Shown here: positions 55,389 through 64,000 of the stretch, in pieces
How positions within the stretch are numbered: position 1 is the stretch's first letter
Layout of the letters: each line of letters opens with the position of its first letter
NCBI GenBank assembly: GCA_963663315.1
Contig: OY760176.1
Location: 1,674,001-1,738,000 of the forward strand
Direction of reading: 5' to 3'
DNA: 64,000 nucleotides
Source of the DNA: G963663315 sp963663315
GTDB lineage: Bacteria; Pseudomonadota; Gammaproteobacteria; Arenicellales; Poriferihabitantaceae
Position numbers and translations under genes: made by a program
Notes under the pieces: model-generated
What the model was told of the DNA's origin: nothing
Databases searched by the model: none
Seen by the model: the letters and a program-made list of their open reading frames with translations, nothing else

Positions 55389-56417
55389 TTATTCCCCCCG
55401 GTCAAGCGCCGTCCTGACCCATTGCTGAAAACAGACGGTACCTGGCTCACGGACAGTCGACAGAATGCCTTTTTGATAATACCCCCCTTCCAGATTCTTC
55501 TGCACCCGTCCACATATCCCGATGTCTTCTTCCATCACCCTGCCGGATAACCCGATGATCTGTTCTGCGTCGTGCTGGCTTACCGACGGTAAAAACCAGA
55601 ACCAGCGTTCTATCATTGCATGGTTCCTGTCTACGGGCGTTACTTTCTCGATATTGAAGCTGTTCATGCTGAAGTGCATCAGCATTCCGGGAAACTTGTA
55701 AATCCAGTATCCGGGAGAATCAGATTCTTCTGCTTGATAAGTGACTTCGAAACCCACAAATTTGTTGTTTTCATGGGGCGTAATGCGGGTTGCGCCCTTG
55801 ACCAGCGATGCATTCAATTCACGATGCACAGTCGCCAGATGGTAACCTTCAGCAGAATTGTCGCTGTAGTTTTTCCAGTTTGCATGGCAGTGGCCGGAGC
55901 GCATCCCGGTGAACTTCATTTCTGCGACTGCGGGAAAATCGCGGGCAATGGCGATGATTTCCCCGAGCCAGTCCTGCAATGATACGCCGGCCAGATCCAG
56001 ACATGCAAATACAAGGTCGTTCCAGACACTGACCTGCACCGGGATCAGACCAAGATCCTCAAGGACATCCCCGGGCAATTCAAATCCGGGCGCATGTTTC
56101 AGCCTGCCATCGAGTTGGTAACTCCAGGCATGATAGGGACAGGTAAACTGTCTGATACATCCCTTTTTATCTACACTCAGCGGTGAGGCGCGATGTCGAC
56201 ATAAATTCAGGAATCCGCGCAAGTCACCCTGGAGATCGCGCACAACCACAATCGACTGGTTTGCAACAGCACAGGTGACGTAATCCCCGAGGTTCTTCAG
56301 TTCATCTGTGGAACTGACAAAAGACCAGTTTTTCGCAAATATTTCCTGCAGTTCGAGCTGGTATATTTCCTCTTTGTGGTACCACTCGGCAGGCAACGAC
56401 TGGACAATACTGTTCAC
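55389..56417 (-). CDS. Second Rieske non-heme iron oxygenase, alpha subunit
   Basis: This 342-residue protein has the Rieske site (NLCRHRASPL and CPYHAWSY) and the iron site (NSAEGYHLATVHREL). It resembles the other oxygenase at 16377 in layout but not closely in sequence. Four bases separate it from the next gene on the same strand. The group could be one amine- or aromatic-degradation unit; no reductase is in view. Confidence 0.85.
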   Translation of the reverse strand: MNSIVQSLPAEWYHKEEIYQLELQEIFAKNWSFVSSTDELKNLGDYVTCAVANQSIVVVRDLQGDLRGFLNLCRHRASPLSVDKKGCIRQFTCPYHAWSYQLDGRLKHAPGFELPGDVLEDLGLIPVQVSVWNDLVFACLDLAGVSLQDWLGEIIAIARDFPAVAEMKFTGMRSGHCHANWKNYSDNSAEGYHLATVHRELNASLVKGATRITPHENNKFVGFEVTYQAEESDSPGYWIYKFPGMLMHFSMNSFNIEKVTPVDRNHAMIERWFWFLPSVSQHDAEQIIGLSGRVMEEDIGICGRVQKNLEGGYYQKGILSTVREPGTVCFQQWVRTALDRGE

Positions 56418-56420
56418 AGC

Positions 56421-57479
56421 TTAATCCGACAGGTTCTGTAAATCGTTCCGATAAGCAAATAACGCTGGAGTACCGCCTGTATGAATAAAGAGCAGGTTTT
56501 TGAAATCGGCGAGATCGTTGTTTTCAATCAAATTTAACATGCATTTCATTGTCTTTCCGGTATAAACCGGGTCAAGCAACAGCCCCTCCGTAGTTGCGAT
56601 AAGACGAATCGTATCTTTCAAGGACCCGGATATCTGACCATAACCCGGAGCCAGGGCATTGTCATCAGTCCAGACATCCTGGTCCGTGATCAGAGGCTGA
56701 ATATCAAGCATATTCGCCAGATTTTCACAGTGGGTTTTGATTCTGATGGATTGTGCCTGCGCATCCCTGCGAACACAGGCGCCGAGGACCGGGATGTCGC
56801 ACTCCAGCAGCCGCAACCCCATCAGCAGTCCGGCGTGGGTCAATCCACTGCCAGACCCGACCACAATCAGATCGGGCTTCCAGTCCAGTTCGTTGAACTG
56901 ATCAAGCATCTCCTTTGCTGCAACCATATAACCGAAAGCGCCTTTCGGCTCCTTGACCACTCTCAAGGGAATAATGTAGGGCTTCCTGCCTTGCTCTTTC
57001 AGTTTATTAGCGATATCTCCGAGTGACTGGTCAGCGCCTTCCTCGTCTTCTCCCTCGGGATAGTAATAAATATTGGCGCCAAACAGATCGGTAAGCAATT
57101 TATTACCTGATGTCTGATATTCCGTGGTGGTATTACTGACACAGTTTTCCAATTGGATATGGCAGTCTATACCCAGTTTACCGGTCGCAGCAGCAATCGT
57201 GCACATACAGTTCGACTGAATTGCCCCGGTACTCAAGATCGTGTCATAACCCCGTGACAGGGCATCACCGAGATAAAATTCTATTTGTCGAACCTTGTTG
57301 CCTCCGAACCCCAGACCGGTACAATCATCCCGCTTTACCCTGATCTGGTAGCCTGGATATTTCGCAGATAGCCTCAAAAGCGTCTCTATCGGTGTCGGGT
57401 AATGACCGAGTTCAATCTGCGGCAGATGACTGAGTTGTCTGATCGCAGGCTGCCTGAATTTCACTGTTGAATACTCCAC
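56421..57479 (-). CDS. D-cysteine desulfhydrase/ACC deaminase-family PLP enzyme
   Basis: This 352-residue type II PLP enzyme has LGHYPTPIETL, the PLP-lysine region KRDDCTGLGFGGNKVRQIEF and STGAIQSN. The C-terminal HTGGTPALFAY binds phosphate. The family includes D-cysteine desulfhydrase, 1-aminocyclopropane-1-carboxylate deaminase and L-cysteate sulfo-lyase, and the sequence does not settle which. Confidence 0.85.
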   Translation of the reverse strand: MEYSTVKFRQPAIRQLSHLPQIELGHYPTPIETLLRLSAKYPGYQIRVKRDDCTGLGFGGNKVRQIEFYLGDALSRGYDTILSTGAIQSNCMCTIAAATGKLGIDCHIQLENCVSNTTTEYQTSGNKLLTDLFGANIYYYPEGEDEEGADQSLGDIANKLKEQGRKPYIIPLRVVKEPKGAFGYMVAAKEMLDQFNELDWKPDLIVVGSGSGLTHAGLLMGLRLLECDIPVLGACVRRDAQAQSIRIKTHCENLANMLDIQPLITDQDVWTDDNALAPGYGQISGSLKDTIRLIATTEGLLLDPVYTGKTMKCMLNLIENNDLADFKNLLFIHTGGTPALFAYRNDLQNLSD

Positions 57480-57499
57480 ACCAGGTTCGGGTTTATCGA

Positions 57500-58435
57500 T
57501 TACTTTTCCAATTCTGCCAGCAGCGCTGGCACAGCATCGAACAGATCCTGGTTCCAGCCATAATCCGCAACCTGAAAGATCGGAGCCTCTTCATCGTTGT
57601 TGATGGCAACAATGACTTTGGAGTCTTTCATTCCTGCAAGATGCTGAATCGCGCCGGAAATACCGACCGCCATGTATAAATCCGGAGCTACCACCTTGCC
57701 GGTCTGGCCCACTTGATAATCGTTGGGCACAAACCCCGCATCCACCGCCGCACGAGACGCACCGACAGCGCCGCCGAGTTGATCTGCAAGTTTTTCCAGC
57801 ATCACAAAATTCTCACTGTTTTTCATTCCACGCCCCCCTGATACGACAACCCTGGCAGAGGTCAGCTCGGGACGCTCGCTGGGGCTCAGCATCTGGTCCA
57901 CGAACAAGACACCGTCAGTCACACTGGCAACGTCGATACTGTGAACTTCAGCGTCACCACTATTCCCATCCGCCAATTCAAATGCGGTGGTCCGTACCGT
58001 AATCATTTTTACCGGGTCGGTTGATCTTACCCTGGCAAGTGCATTACCCGCATAAATCGGTCTGACGAAGGTATCACTATCCACCACTTCACTGATATCC
58101 GAGATAGCCTGAACGTCGCACAATGCCGCCACATAAGGGATCAGCGCCTTGCCAAATGTCGTGGCAGGAGCCATGACATGGGAATACCCGTCTACAATTG
58201 ACTTGATCAGGAATGCAATATTTTCAGTGATGTCATGGGCATAGGCCGGGTTGTCACAAACCAGAACCCTGTTTACCCCTGCGATCCTGGCAACAGCATC
58301 CGCCACCGCGCCACAATCCTGGCCCGCAACCAGAACATCCACATTAGCGCCAATCAGACCTGCGGCCGTGACCGTATTTTGTGTGGCAGGCGCCAGCGCT
58401 GACTTGTCGTGTTCCGCTAAAACTAAAATTCTCAT
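57500..58435 (-). CDS. etfA: Electron transfer flavoprotein, alpha subunit
   Basis: This 311-residue protein carries an N-terminal ETF domain and the C-terminal FAD-binding RVVVSGGRGMKNSENF, then GAVGASRAAVDAGFVPNDYQVGQTG and GISGAIQHLAGM. ETF collects electrons from acyl-CoA dehydrogenases and dimethylglycine- or sarcosine-type dehydrogenases. It overlaps etfB by four bases. Confidence 0.95.
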   Translation of the reverse strand: MRILVLAEHDKSALAPATQNTVTAAGLIGANVDVLVAGQDCGAVADAVARIAGVNRVLVCDNPAYAHDITENIAFLIKSIVDGYSHVMAPATTFGKALIPYVAALCDVQAISDISEVVDSDTFVRPIYAGNALARVRSTDPVKMITVRTTAFELADGNSGDAEVHSIDVASVTDGVLFVDQMLSPSERPELTSARVVVSGGRGMKNSENFVMLEKLADQLGGAVGASRAAVDAGFVPNDYQVGQTGKVVAPDLYMAVGISGAIQHLAGMKDSKVIVAINNDEEAPIFQVADYGWNQDLFDAVPALLAELEK

Positions 58436-59184
58436 TTGATCACCTTCGCTTCGTTTCTCAGTTTATCAACCAGTTCGGCAGCATCGGCCACTAACACCCC
58501 TGCTTGACGGGCAGGAGGTTCATTTACCTCCAGAACGATGACCCGATTACTGATATCGACACCCAAATCTTCTGGCGTGAGGACATCGATCGGTTTTTTC
58601 CTGGCCCTCATGATGTTTGGCAAGGAGGCATATCTTGGCTCATTCAAACGCAGGTCGGTGGTTACCACGGCAGGTGAAGTGATTTGCAGTTTTTCCAATC
58701 CTGCGTCTATTTCCCGGGTTATCGCAAACCCCTCCTGGTTTTTTTCGATTTTTGAGATATAGCTTCCGAGTGGACGTTGCATCAGCGCGGCAACCATCTG
58801 CCCGGTCTGGTTGTTATCGTCATCAATGGATTGCTTGCCAAGAATAATCAGGTCGGTGGATTCCCTCTCGGCTACCGCTTTTATCATTTTCGCTATCGCC
58901 AAAGGTTCCAGACTGGATTCTGTGCCGATATAAACACCACGGTCAGCTCCCATAGCCAGACCTGCACGTATGGTTTCCTTACATTTTTCGGGTCCGGCGG
59001 AAACCAGGATAACCTCTTCGGCATGGCCTGCTTCTTTTAACCGCAACGCTTCTTCCACTGCGATTTCACAAAATGGATTCATCGCCATTTTGACGTTAGC
59101 GGTTTCAACGCCTGTATTGTCAGACTTCACCCTGACCCGGATATTGGCATCAATCACGCGTTTTACTGGAACCAGTATTTTCAT
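58432..59184 (-). CDS. etfB: Electron transfer flavoprotein, beta subunit
   Basis: This 250-residue protein begins MKILVPVKRVIDANIRVRV and has the AMP-binding NPFCEIAVEEALRLKEAG, ETIRAGLAMGADRG and GKQSIDDDNNQTGQMVAALM. The ATG at 59184 is the family start; the frame stays open upstream without family character. Confidence 0.95.
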   Translation of the reverse strand: MKILVPVKRVIDANIRVRVKSDNTGVETANVKMAMNPFCEIAVEEALRLKEAGHAEEVILVSAGPEKCKETIRAGLAMGADRGVYIGTESSLEPLAIAKMIKAVAERESTDLIILGKQSIDDDNNQTGQMVAALMQRPLGSYISKIEKNQEGFAITREIDAGLEKLQITSPAVVTTDLRLNEPRYASLPNIMRARKKPIDVLTPEDLGVDISNRVIVLEVNEPPARQAGVLVADAAELVDKLRNEAKVIK

Positions 59185-59290
59185 TACGTGGATACTCCTC
59201 GAAAAGGGTTGATAGCAAAAATTGGAAACGGATTCTACCGTAATATGGTTTAAAATCCTCTTTTTATGTTTAACCTGCGCAGATAAATTT

Positions 59291-60085
59291 GTGACCCACA
59301 ACCCCGACGACCAGCTACAGGCATTACTCGATACTGCGCATCTGGCGGCTGATGAAGCAAGAAAAATTACCAGAGCCTGGTTTCGCACTGACATATCCGT
59401 GCAAAACAAAATAGACAGCAGCCCCGTCACAATCGCAGACGGGCAGACAGAGCAGGTCATTCGGGACGTTATTCTGCAACGTCACCCTGATCACGGGTTT
59501 TTTGGTGAGGAAACGGGAACTTATCTCGATCATGCTGACTGGAAATGGGTGATCGACCCCATTGACGGCACCAAGAGTTTTGCTACCGGCATGCCGACCT
59601 TCGGCACGCTCATCTCAGTGCTTTATCAAGGGTCTCCAGTCATTGGTATTATTGACCATTGTGTACTTGACGAAAGATGGGTCGGCATTTGCGGGCAGCC
59701 TACAACGCATAACGGCGAAACCTGCCACACACGGACTACACAGAAGCTCGAAAATGCCTCGGTTTATACCACGACCACGGATATGTTCGATGATCATACG
59801 GCAATACAGGCATCTCGCCTGACCGGGGTTTGCAAATTCCGGGTATTTGGCGGAGATTGCTACGGATATGGCCTGATTGCTTCCGGGTTCAACGATCTGA
59901 TGTGTGAAGCAGACCTGAAGCCTTACGACTATTTCGCGCTAGTCCCGGTTGTCACAGGTGCTGGGGGCATCATCAGTGACTGGCAGGGCAACCCACTGAC
60001 CATGAGTTCCAAAGGAGAGGTGCTGGCTTCTGCGAATATCAATCTGCATAATGCAGCCTTGGAGAGGCTGAATTCGGGAAGTTGA
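59291..60085 (+). CDS. Inositol-monophosphatase-family phosphatase, HisN-like
   Basis: This 264-residue enzyme has the family sites FFGEETG, WVIDPIDGTKSFATGMPTFGTLISVL and the C-terminal CEADLKPYDYFALVPVVTGAGG. It resembles histidinol-phosphate phosphatase (HisN), though related inositol and fructose phosphatases are hard to separate. The GTG at 59291 is chosen; an upstream TTG would add 23 hydrophobic residues. Confidence 0.8.
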   Translation: MTHNPDDQLQALLDTAHLAADEARKITRAWFRTDISVQNKIDSSPVTIADGQTEQVIRDVILQRHPDHGFFGEETGTYLDHADWKWVIDPIDGTKSFATGMPTFGTLISVLYQGSPVIGIIDHCVLDERWVGICGQPTTHNGETCHTRTTQKLENASVYTTTTDMFDDHTAIQASRLTGVCKFRVFGGDCYGYGLIASGFNDLMCEADLKPYDYFALVPVVTGAGGIISDWQGNPLTMSSKGEVLASANINLHNAALERLNSGS

Positions 60086-60106
60086 ATCCCCGAGTCATCT
60101 TTACCA

Positions 60107-62107
60107 CTACAGCAAGGGAGCTATCACCAGACTGACTATCGCCATCACATTGATCAGAATATTCATCGAAGGCCCCGATGTGTCCTTGAAGGGATCACCC
60201 ACGGTATCACCCACAACTACGGCTGCGTGAACGTCGGAACCCTTGCCTCCCAGGTTTCCTTTCTCGACGTATTTTTTTGCATTGTCCCAGGCCCCTCCGG
60301 CATTCGACATGGTCAGCGCCATCAATACACAACCGAGCAATGCCCCACCAAGCATACCGCCGAGCGCAGTGGCGCCCAGACTAAAACCGACCAGCGGCGG
60401 TGCAGCGACCGCAATCACGCCAGGCAGAATCATTCGCTTGAGTGCAGCACGGGTCGCAATATCGATACATCGATCTGAATCCGGACTGGCAGTCCCTTCC
60501 ATCAAACCGGGAATCTCCCGAAACTGGCGCCGAATCTCATGGATCATCTCAAACGCGGCGGCGCCGACGGCATTCATGGTAATACTGGAAACCAGAAAAG
60601 GGAAAATCCCACCAATGAACATGCCCGCGAGCACATACGGATCACTGAGTTCCAACGAGAAATCAGGTTTGAGCAGGGACACGGTTTCGATAAAGGCAGA
60701 AATGATGGCGAGTGCTGCCAATGCGGCGGCGCCAATGGCGAAACCCTTGCCAATCGCGGCAGTCGTATTTCCCAGTTCGTCGAGAGAATCGGTAATTTCA
60801 CGGACTTCTTCACCCAGACCGGACATCTCTGCAATCCCTCCCGCATTGTCCGCAACCGGACCATAAGCATCGATGGCCATGGTGATTCCTACCGTGGCCA
60901 GCATACCGACCGCAGCAATACCTACGCCATATATTCCGGTCAGGTTGGTGGAAACAAGGATGATAGTGCTGATTATCAACAATGGCGCCACAACTGACTC
61001 CATACCCACAGCCAGACCGGTAATCATCACCGTCGCGGGGCCGGTCTCACCACTTTTGGCGATTCTGCGGACCGGGCTGCCGCCGGTGTAGTACTCGGTG
61101 ATCAGACCGATGCCAATACCCCCTGCGGCGCCGACCACAACCGACCCCCATACGTTTACAGACACACCCAGATATTTCACCACGGCCCAGGCCACAGCCA
61201 TGAATATGATGGTGGCGCCGATAGTACCGGCCCGAAGCGCCAGTTCCGGAGACCTGGCCGTATTGAGCTTGACGATAATGATCCCCAGAATTGAGCAAAG
61301 CAGTCCGGCGGATGCCAATGCAAGTGGTAAAAACATCAGCGTTTGCCGCTCTCCGAGCAGACTCAGCATTGCCCCAGGCAATGTCGACGCAATCGCAATG
61401 GTTGCAATGATTGACCCGCAATAGGATTCGAAAATGTCCGAACCCATGCCAGCGACGTCCCCCACATTGTCGCCCACGTTATCTGCTATCACGCCAGGAT
61501 TACGCGGATCGTCTTCAGGAATTCCGGCTTCAATCTTGCCTACCAGATCTGCGCCCACATCAGCGCTTTTGGTAAAAATACCGCCTCCCACCCTGGAAAA
61601 AAGGGCAACAGAGGACGCACCCATACCAAATCCATGAATGACATGCGCCGTTTTCGGATCGCCACCGAACAACAGATACAGTATGCCGATACCAAGCAAT
61701 CCCATCGAGGCGACACATAACCCCATCACCGAACCGCCAAAAAATGCGACAGCCAGTGCGCTCTGTGCCCCTTCGGTGGCGGCCGCTGTGGTTGTTCTGG
61801 TATTTGCATGAGTCGCGGCGTACATGCCGATATAGCCTGCGATACCCGAACAAAAGGCTCCGAGAAGAAAGGCAATCATGGTTCTGGCGCCGAGATCGGA
61901 AATAAAAATCAACAGCCCGACGACGGCCACAAAAATCAATAGATAAGTGTACTCACGGTGCATGAAAACCATCGCGCCACGGTGAATCTGGCCGCCAATT
62001 TCCACCACTTTTCCTTCTCCCTCCGGATACCTCAATATCATTGCGTATATGATGAGAGCGGCAAGCAATCCGACAACACCCAGGATTACAGGTGAGTAGT
62101 AAATCAT
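60107..62107 (-). CDS. hppA: Membrane-bound ion-pumping pyrophosphatase
   Basis: This 666-residue, 16-helix protein couples pyrophosphate hydrolysis to ion export. It has the catalytic DVGADLVGKIE, DNVGDNVGDVAGMGSDIFESY and VVGDTVGDPFKDTSGPSMNILI. The segment GNTTAAIGKGFAIG, with Ala where the K+-independent type has Lys, marks it as the K+-dependent group, which includes both H+ and Na+ pumps. Which ion is not visible here. Confidence 0.94.
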   Translation of the reverse strand: MIYYSPVILGVVGLLAALIIYAMILRYPEGEGKVVEIGGQIHRGAMVFMHREYTYLLIFVAVVGLLIFISDLGARTMIAFLLGAFCSGIAGYIGMYAATHANTRTTTAAATEGAQSALAVAFFGGSVMGLCVASMGLLGIGILYLLFGGDPKTAHVIHGFGMGASSVALFSRVGGGIFTKSADVGADLVGKIEAGIPEDDPRNPGVIADNVGDNVGDVAGMGSDIFESYCGSIIATIAIASTLPGAMLSLLGERQTLMFLPLALASAGLLCSILGIIIVKLNTARSPELALRAGTIGATIIFMAVAWAVVKYLGVSVNVWGSVVVGAAGGIGIGLITEYYTGGSPVRRIAKSGETGPATVMITGLAVGMESVVAPLLIISTIILVSTNLTGIYGVGIAAVGMLATVGITMAIDAYGPVADNAGGIAEMSGLGEEVREITDSLDELGNTTAAIGKGFAIGAAALAALAIISAFIETVSLLKPDFSLELSDPYVLAGMFIGGIFPFLVSSITMNAVGAAAFEMIHEIRRQFREIPGLMEGTASPDSDRCIDIATRAALKRMILPGVIAVAAPPLVGFSLGATALGGMLGGALLGCVLMALTMSNAGGAWDNAKKYVEKGNLGGKGSDVHAAVVVGDTVGDPFKDTSGPSMNILINVMAIVSLVIAPLL

Positions 62108-62222
62108 GAAATCGACTCCGTTTAATTAATGAAAAACAGGGGATAAACCGGGTGCGGACTATATCCCTTCTGGTGTTGGATATCAATCTTGATTTGGCTG
62201 CCCACAACAAACCTGAGCCTGC

Positions 62223-63125
62223 TCATTTACCTGTTTTCCTGGCTCTGGGATGCGCTTTATCATAAACCCTGGCAAGATGCTGAAAATCCAGATGCGTATA
62301 GATTTGGGTGGTCGCTATGTCGGCATGCCCCATCATCTCCTGAACTGCCCTGAGATCACCACTGGATTCGAGCATATGACTGGCAAAGGAATGCCTCAGC
62401 ATGTGAGGGTGTAACCGTCGTCCCAATCCCTTTGCTTTTGCCCACTGGTTCAGCCGGTACTGGATACCGCGGACACCCAGTCGCTTACCCCTTTCGTTGA
62501 CGAACAGGGCCCGCTCGGTATCGCTTGCGAGCTGGGGTCGCCTTCCAAGCCAGACCACAAGGGCTTCTACCGCCTTGCCCCCAACCAGGACAATGCGCTG
62601 TTTGTTACCCTTGCCGGTAACCAGAATCTGGTTCTGATCAAAATCTATAGAATCAGCATCAAGCGATGCCAGTTCTGACAGCCGCAGCCCGGAAGAATAA
62701 AAAAGCTCCAGCATCGCATGATCCCGAACAGCAAGAATGGAGTTGTCATGACCGTCCAGCAGACCGCTCAATTCATCAACGCTCAGTGTAGCAGGCAGCC
62801 TCCTTGAGTATTTGGGTGCGCTGACTCCAACGAAGGGATTGATTGATGCAAATTCGTTTTTCAGGAGGTATGCATAGAAGGCGCGGCAGGCCGACAACAG
62901 ACGCTGGATACTCCGGCCGGACAAACCCTTTTGATGCAATACGGCCGGAAAAAACCGGGCATCGTGAACGGTCAGTCTGTTCCAGTCAGACACTGCTTTT
63001 TGACAAGCGTAGTCGTGCAGTTTCTGTAAATCCCTGCGATATGCCCTTTGGGTATTATCAGAGAGTCTTCGCTCCCGCTTTTGGCATTCCAGAAATTGTT
63101 CGATTTTTCCCTGTAATGGAGTCAT
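62223..63125 (-). CDS. xerC: Tyrosine recombinase XerC
   Basis: This 300-residue site-specific recombinase resolves chromosome dimers at dif with XerD. It shows the SAM-like N-terminal domain, SSGLRLSELASLD with the first Arg, VTGKGNKQR, HPHMLRHSFASHML and GHADIATTQIYTHLD with the nucleophile Tyr. It overlaps the DUF484 gene by four bases, the usual gammaproteobacterial dapF-DUF484-xerC order. Confidence 0.94.
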   Translation of the reverse strand: MTPLQGKIEQFLECQKRERRLSDNTQRAYRRDLQKLHDYACQKAVSDWNRLTVHDARFFPAVLHQKGLSGRSIQRLLSACRAFYAYLLKNEFASINPFVGVSAPKYSRRLPATLSVDELSGLLDGHDNSILAVRDHAMLELFYSSGLRLSELASLDADSIDFDQNQILVTGKGNKQRIVLVGGKAVEALVVWLGRRPQLASDTERALFVNERGKRLGVRGIQYRLNQWAKAKGLGRRLHPHMLRHSFASHMLESSGDLRAVQEMMGHADIATTQIYTHLDFQHLARVYDKAHPRARKTGK

Positions 63126-63766
63126 GGCTGGTTGAGTCGACCGTGAAAATAACCGCCAATCAGCAGACCGAGTCGATCCAGGAACATCACTCCGACATCC
63201 GGCTGAAACCGTGTCCGGGAATGCGACCCCAGCGCCATTACGCCGAGCAACTCATCCTCGAACAACAATGGAATGAAGGCACAGGACTGGACAGAGTCAT
63301 TTCCCTGCCCGAAAATCGATTCGCGCAAGTCACTTGAAAGACGATCATCACAAACCGACCCCTTATGCATCACTCGCTGGCACACTGCATCATAGCGGGG
63401 TTGTACCGAATCTGTTTCATCGGACTTCAACATGATCACAATTTCCCCGACATCGAATTGTCGCTTCATCAATCTGTCTACTGTTTGTAAAGGACTGTCA
63501 CCGTTCTGCTCTTGTACAAGCAAACCGACCGCCATCTGAAGAAAGTCGGATTCCAGTTTCTGGTTGTTTTTTACACTATCGACAATGAAATCAATTGTAG
63601 CCTGATGATGTTTGATCCTGTCCTTCAGCACCTGCAACTGCCTTTCATAAAAGGGAGTAATACTACTCGCGTCACCCAACCTCAATTCGGCCAGCAAATT
63701 TTCATGCCGTTCGAAAAAAGAGGGATTTGCTCTCAAATAGTCTATTATTTCCTGAGTGCTCGGCAT
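63122..63766 (-). CDS. DUF484 family protein
   Basis: This 214-residue GAF-like DUF484 protein has the characteristic start QEIIDYLRANPSFFERHENLLAELRL and VSSITPFYERQLQVLKDR-like helix, and ends with GVMFLDRLGLLIGGYF. Its function is unknown. It sits between dapF and xerC as expected. Confidence 0.9.
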   Translation of the reverse strand: MPSTQEIIDYLRANPSFFERHENLLAELRLGDASSITPFYERQLQVLKDRIKHHQATIDFIVDSVKNNQKLESDFLQMAVGLLVQEQNGDSPLQTVDRLMKRQFDVGEIVIMLKSDETDSVQPRYDAVCQRVMHKGSVCDDRLSSDLRESIFGQGNDSVQSCAFIPLLFEDELLGVMALGSHSRTRFQPDVGVMFLDRLGLLIGGYFHGRLNQP

Positions 63767-63843
63767 ATCTGTCTAAAGAGTGTCATCATTCTCTAACCCC
63801 GGATTATAAACTACAATCCTGATTTCTCTGAAAAGACCAGAGA

Positions 63844-64000
63844 TTATCGAACTTCTTCCGGTATCCTGATATTTCCGCTGAACACATGATGCACCGGTCC
63901 GCGGAGGAAAACAGGGGTTCGACCACCCTCCCAGCTAACCTGAATGCCTCCACCGGGCAGCCTTACGGTGACATTGGATTGAAGTTCACCGTTTTGGATT
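63844..64000 (-). CDS. dapF: Diaminopimelate epimerase, C-terminal end
   Basis: The last 51 codons are visible, reading VTVRLPGGGIQVSWEGG and GPVHHVFSGNIRIPEE, which matches the end of DapF (LPGG...GPA..VF.G.I). The 5' part lies beyond the window. DapF makes meso-diaminopimelate for lysine and peptidoglycan. Confidence 0.85.
   Translation of the reverse strand, partial: IQNGELQSNVTVRLPGGGIQVSWEGGRTPVFLRGPVHHVFSGNIRIPEEVR

Overview
The window looks like chromosome of a gammaproteobacterium, probably marine or host-associated. The evidence is gene content and order: ubiE-ubiJ-ubiB, zapE, dapF-DUF484-xerC, and cnoX (ybbN) with tesA/ybbA/ybbP are typical gammaproteobacterial neighbourhoods. The genome is rich in enzymes for methylated or guanidino nitrogen compounds. 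No tRNA, rRNA or CRISPR array was seen.

Layout. 1-6956: an MttB-family methyltransferase (3' end off the window), a ureidoglycolate-lyase-like cupin, a fused indolepyruvate oxidoreductase and L-threonine aldolase. 7109-16356: a membrane protein, creatinase, and a nine-gene Mrp-type Na+/H+ antiporter operon with an unusual subunit split. 16377-31826: a Rieske oxygenase followed by housekeeping genes (dsbB, pteridine reductase, midA-like, uppP, a P-loop ATPase coupled to metA, zapE, cysQ, adk with a histone-like tail, hemB, DUF971, ubiEJB, glutaryl-CoA dehydrogenase). 31827-41308: an accessory island. It holds hairpin repeats, a deleted IS3 element with terminal repeats and a target duplication, an AbiE toxin-antitoxin pair with a frameshifted toxin, scraps of four other genes, a 1743-residue protein joining a DEDD-like exonuclease, a RecQ helicase and a UvrD-type helicase, and a ParDE pair. 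41305-46566: a FlK-like thioesterase, a TPR protein, and an amine-catabolic trio (class III aminotransferase, PuuB-like oxidase, MmgE/PrpD protein). 46567-52558: cnoX, tesA, ybbA, ybbP and a DM13 protein. 52591-59184: an AruI-like thiamine decarboxylase, a family III CoA-transferase, a second Rieske oxygenase, a D-cysteine-desulfhydrase-like enzyme and etfAB. 59291-64000: an inositol-monophosphatase-family enzyme, a K+-dependent-type membrane pyrophosphatase, xerC, DUF484 and the 3' end of dapF.

How it fits together. Creatinase makes sarcosine and urea. Along with the MttB-like methyltransferase, two Rieske oxygenases, the PuuB-like oxidase and the AruI-like decarboxylase, this suggests a cell that feeds on methylamines, guanidino compounds and polyamines, with EtfAB collecting electrons. 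The Mrp complex and the membrane pyrophosphatase point to an important role for cation gradients.

The most unusual signals are the exonuclease-RecQ-UvrD fusion in the degraded defence island, and a family of intergenic hairpins. The hairpins keep a CGTAGGG flank and a CCC(C/T)GTG-like loop while their stems change with compensating substitutions on both arms. Two of the clusters supply the stop codon of the gene before them.
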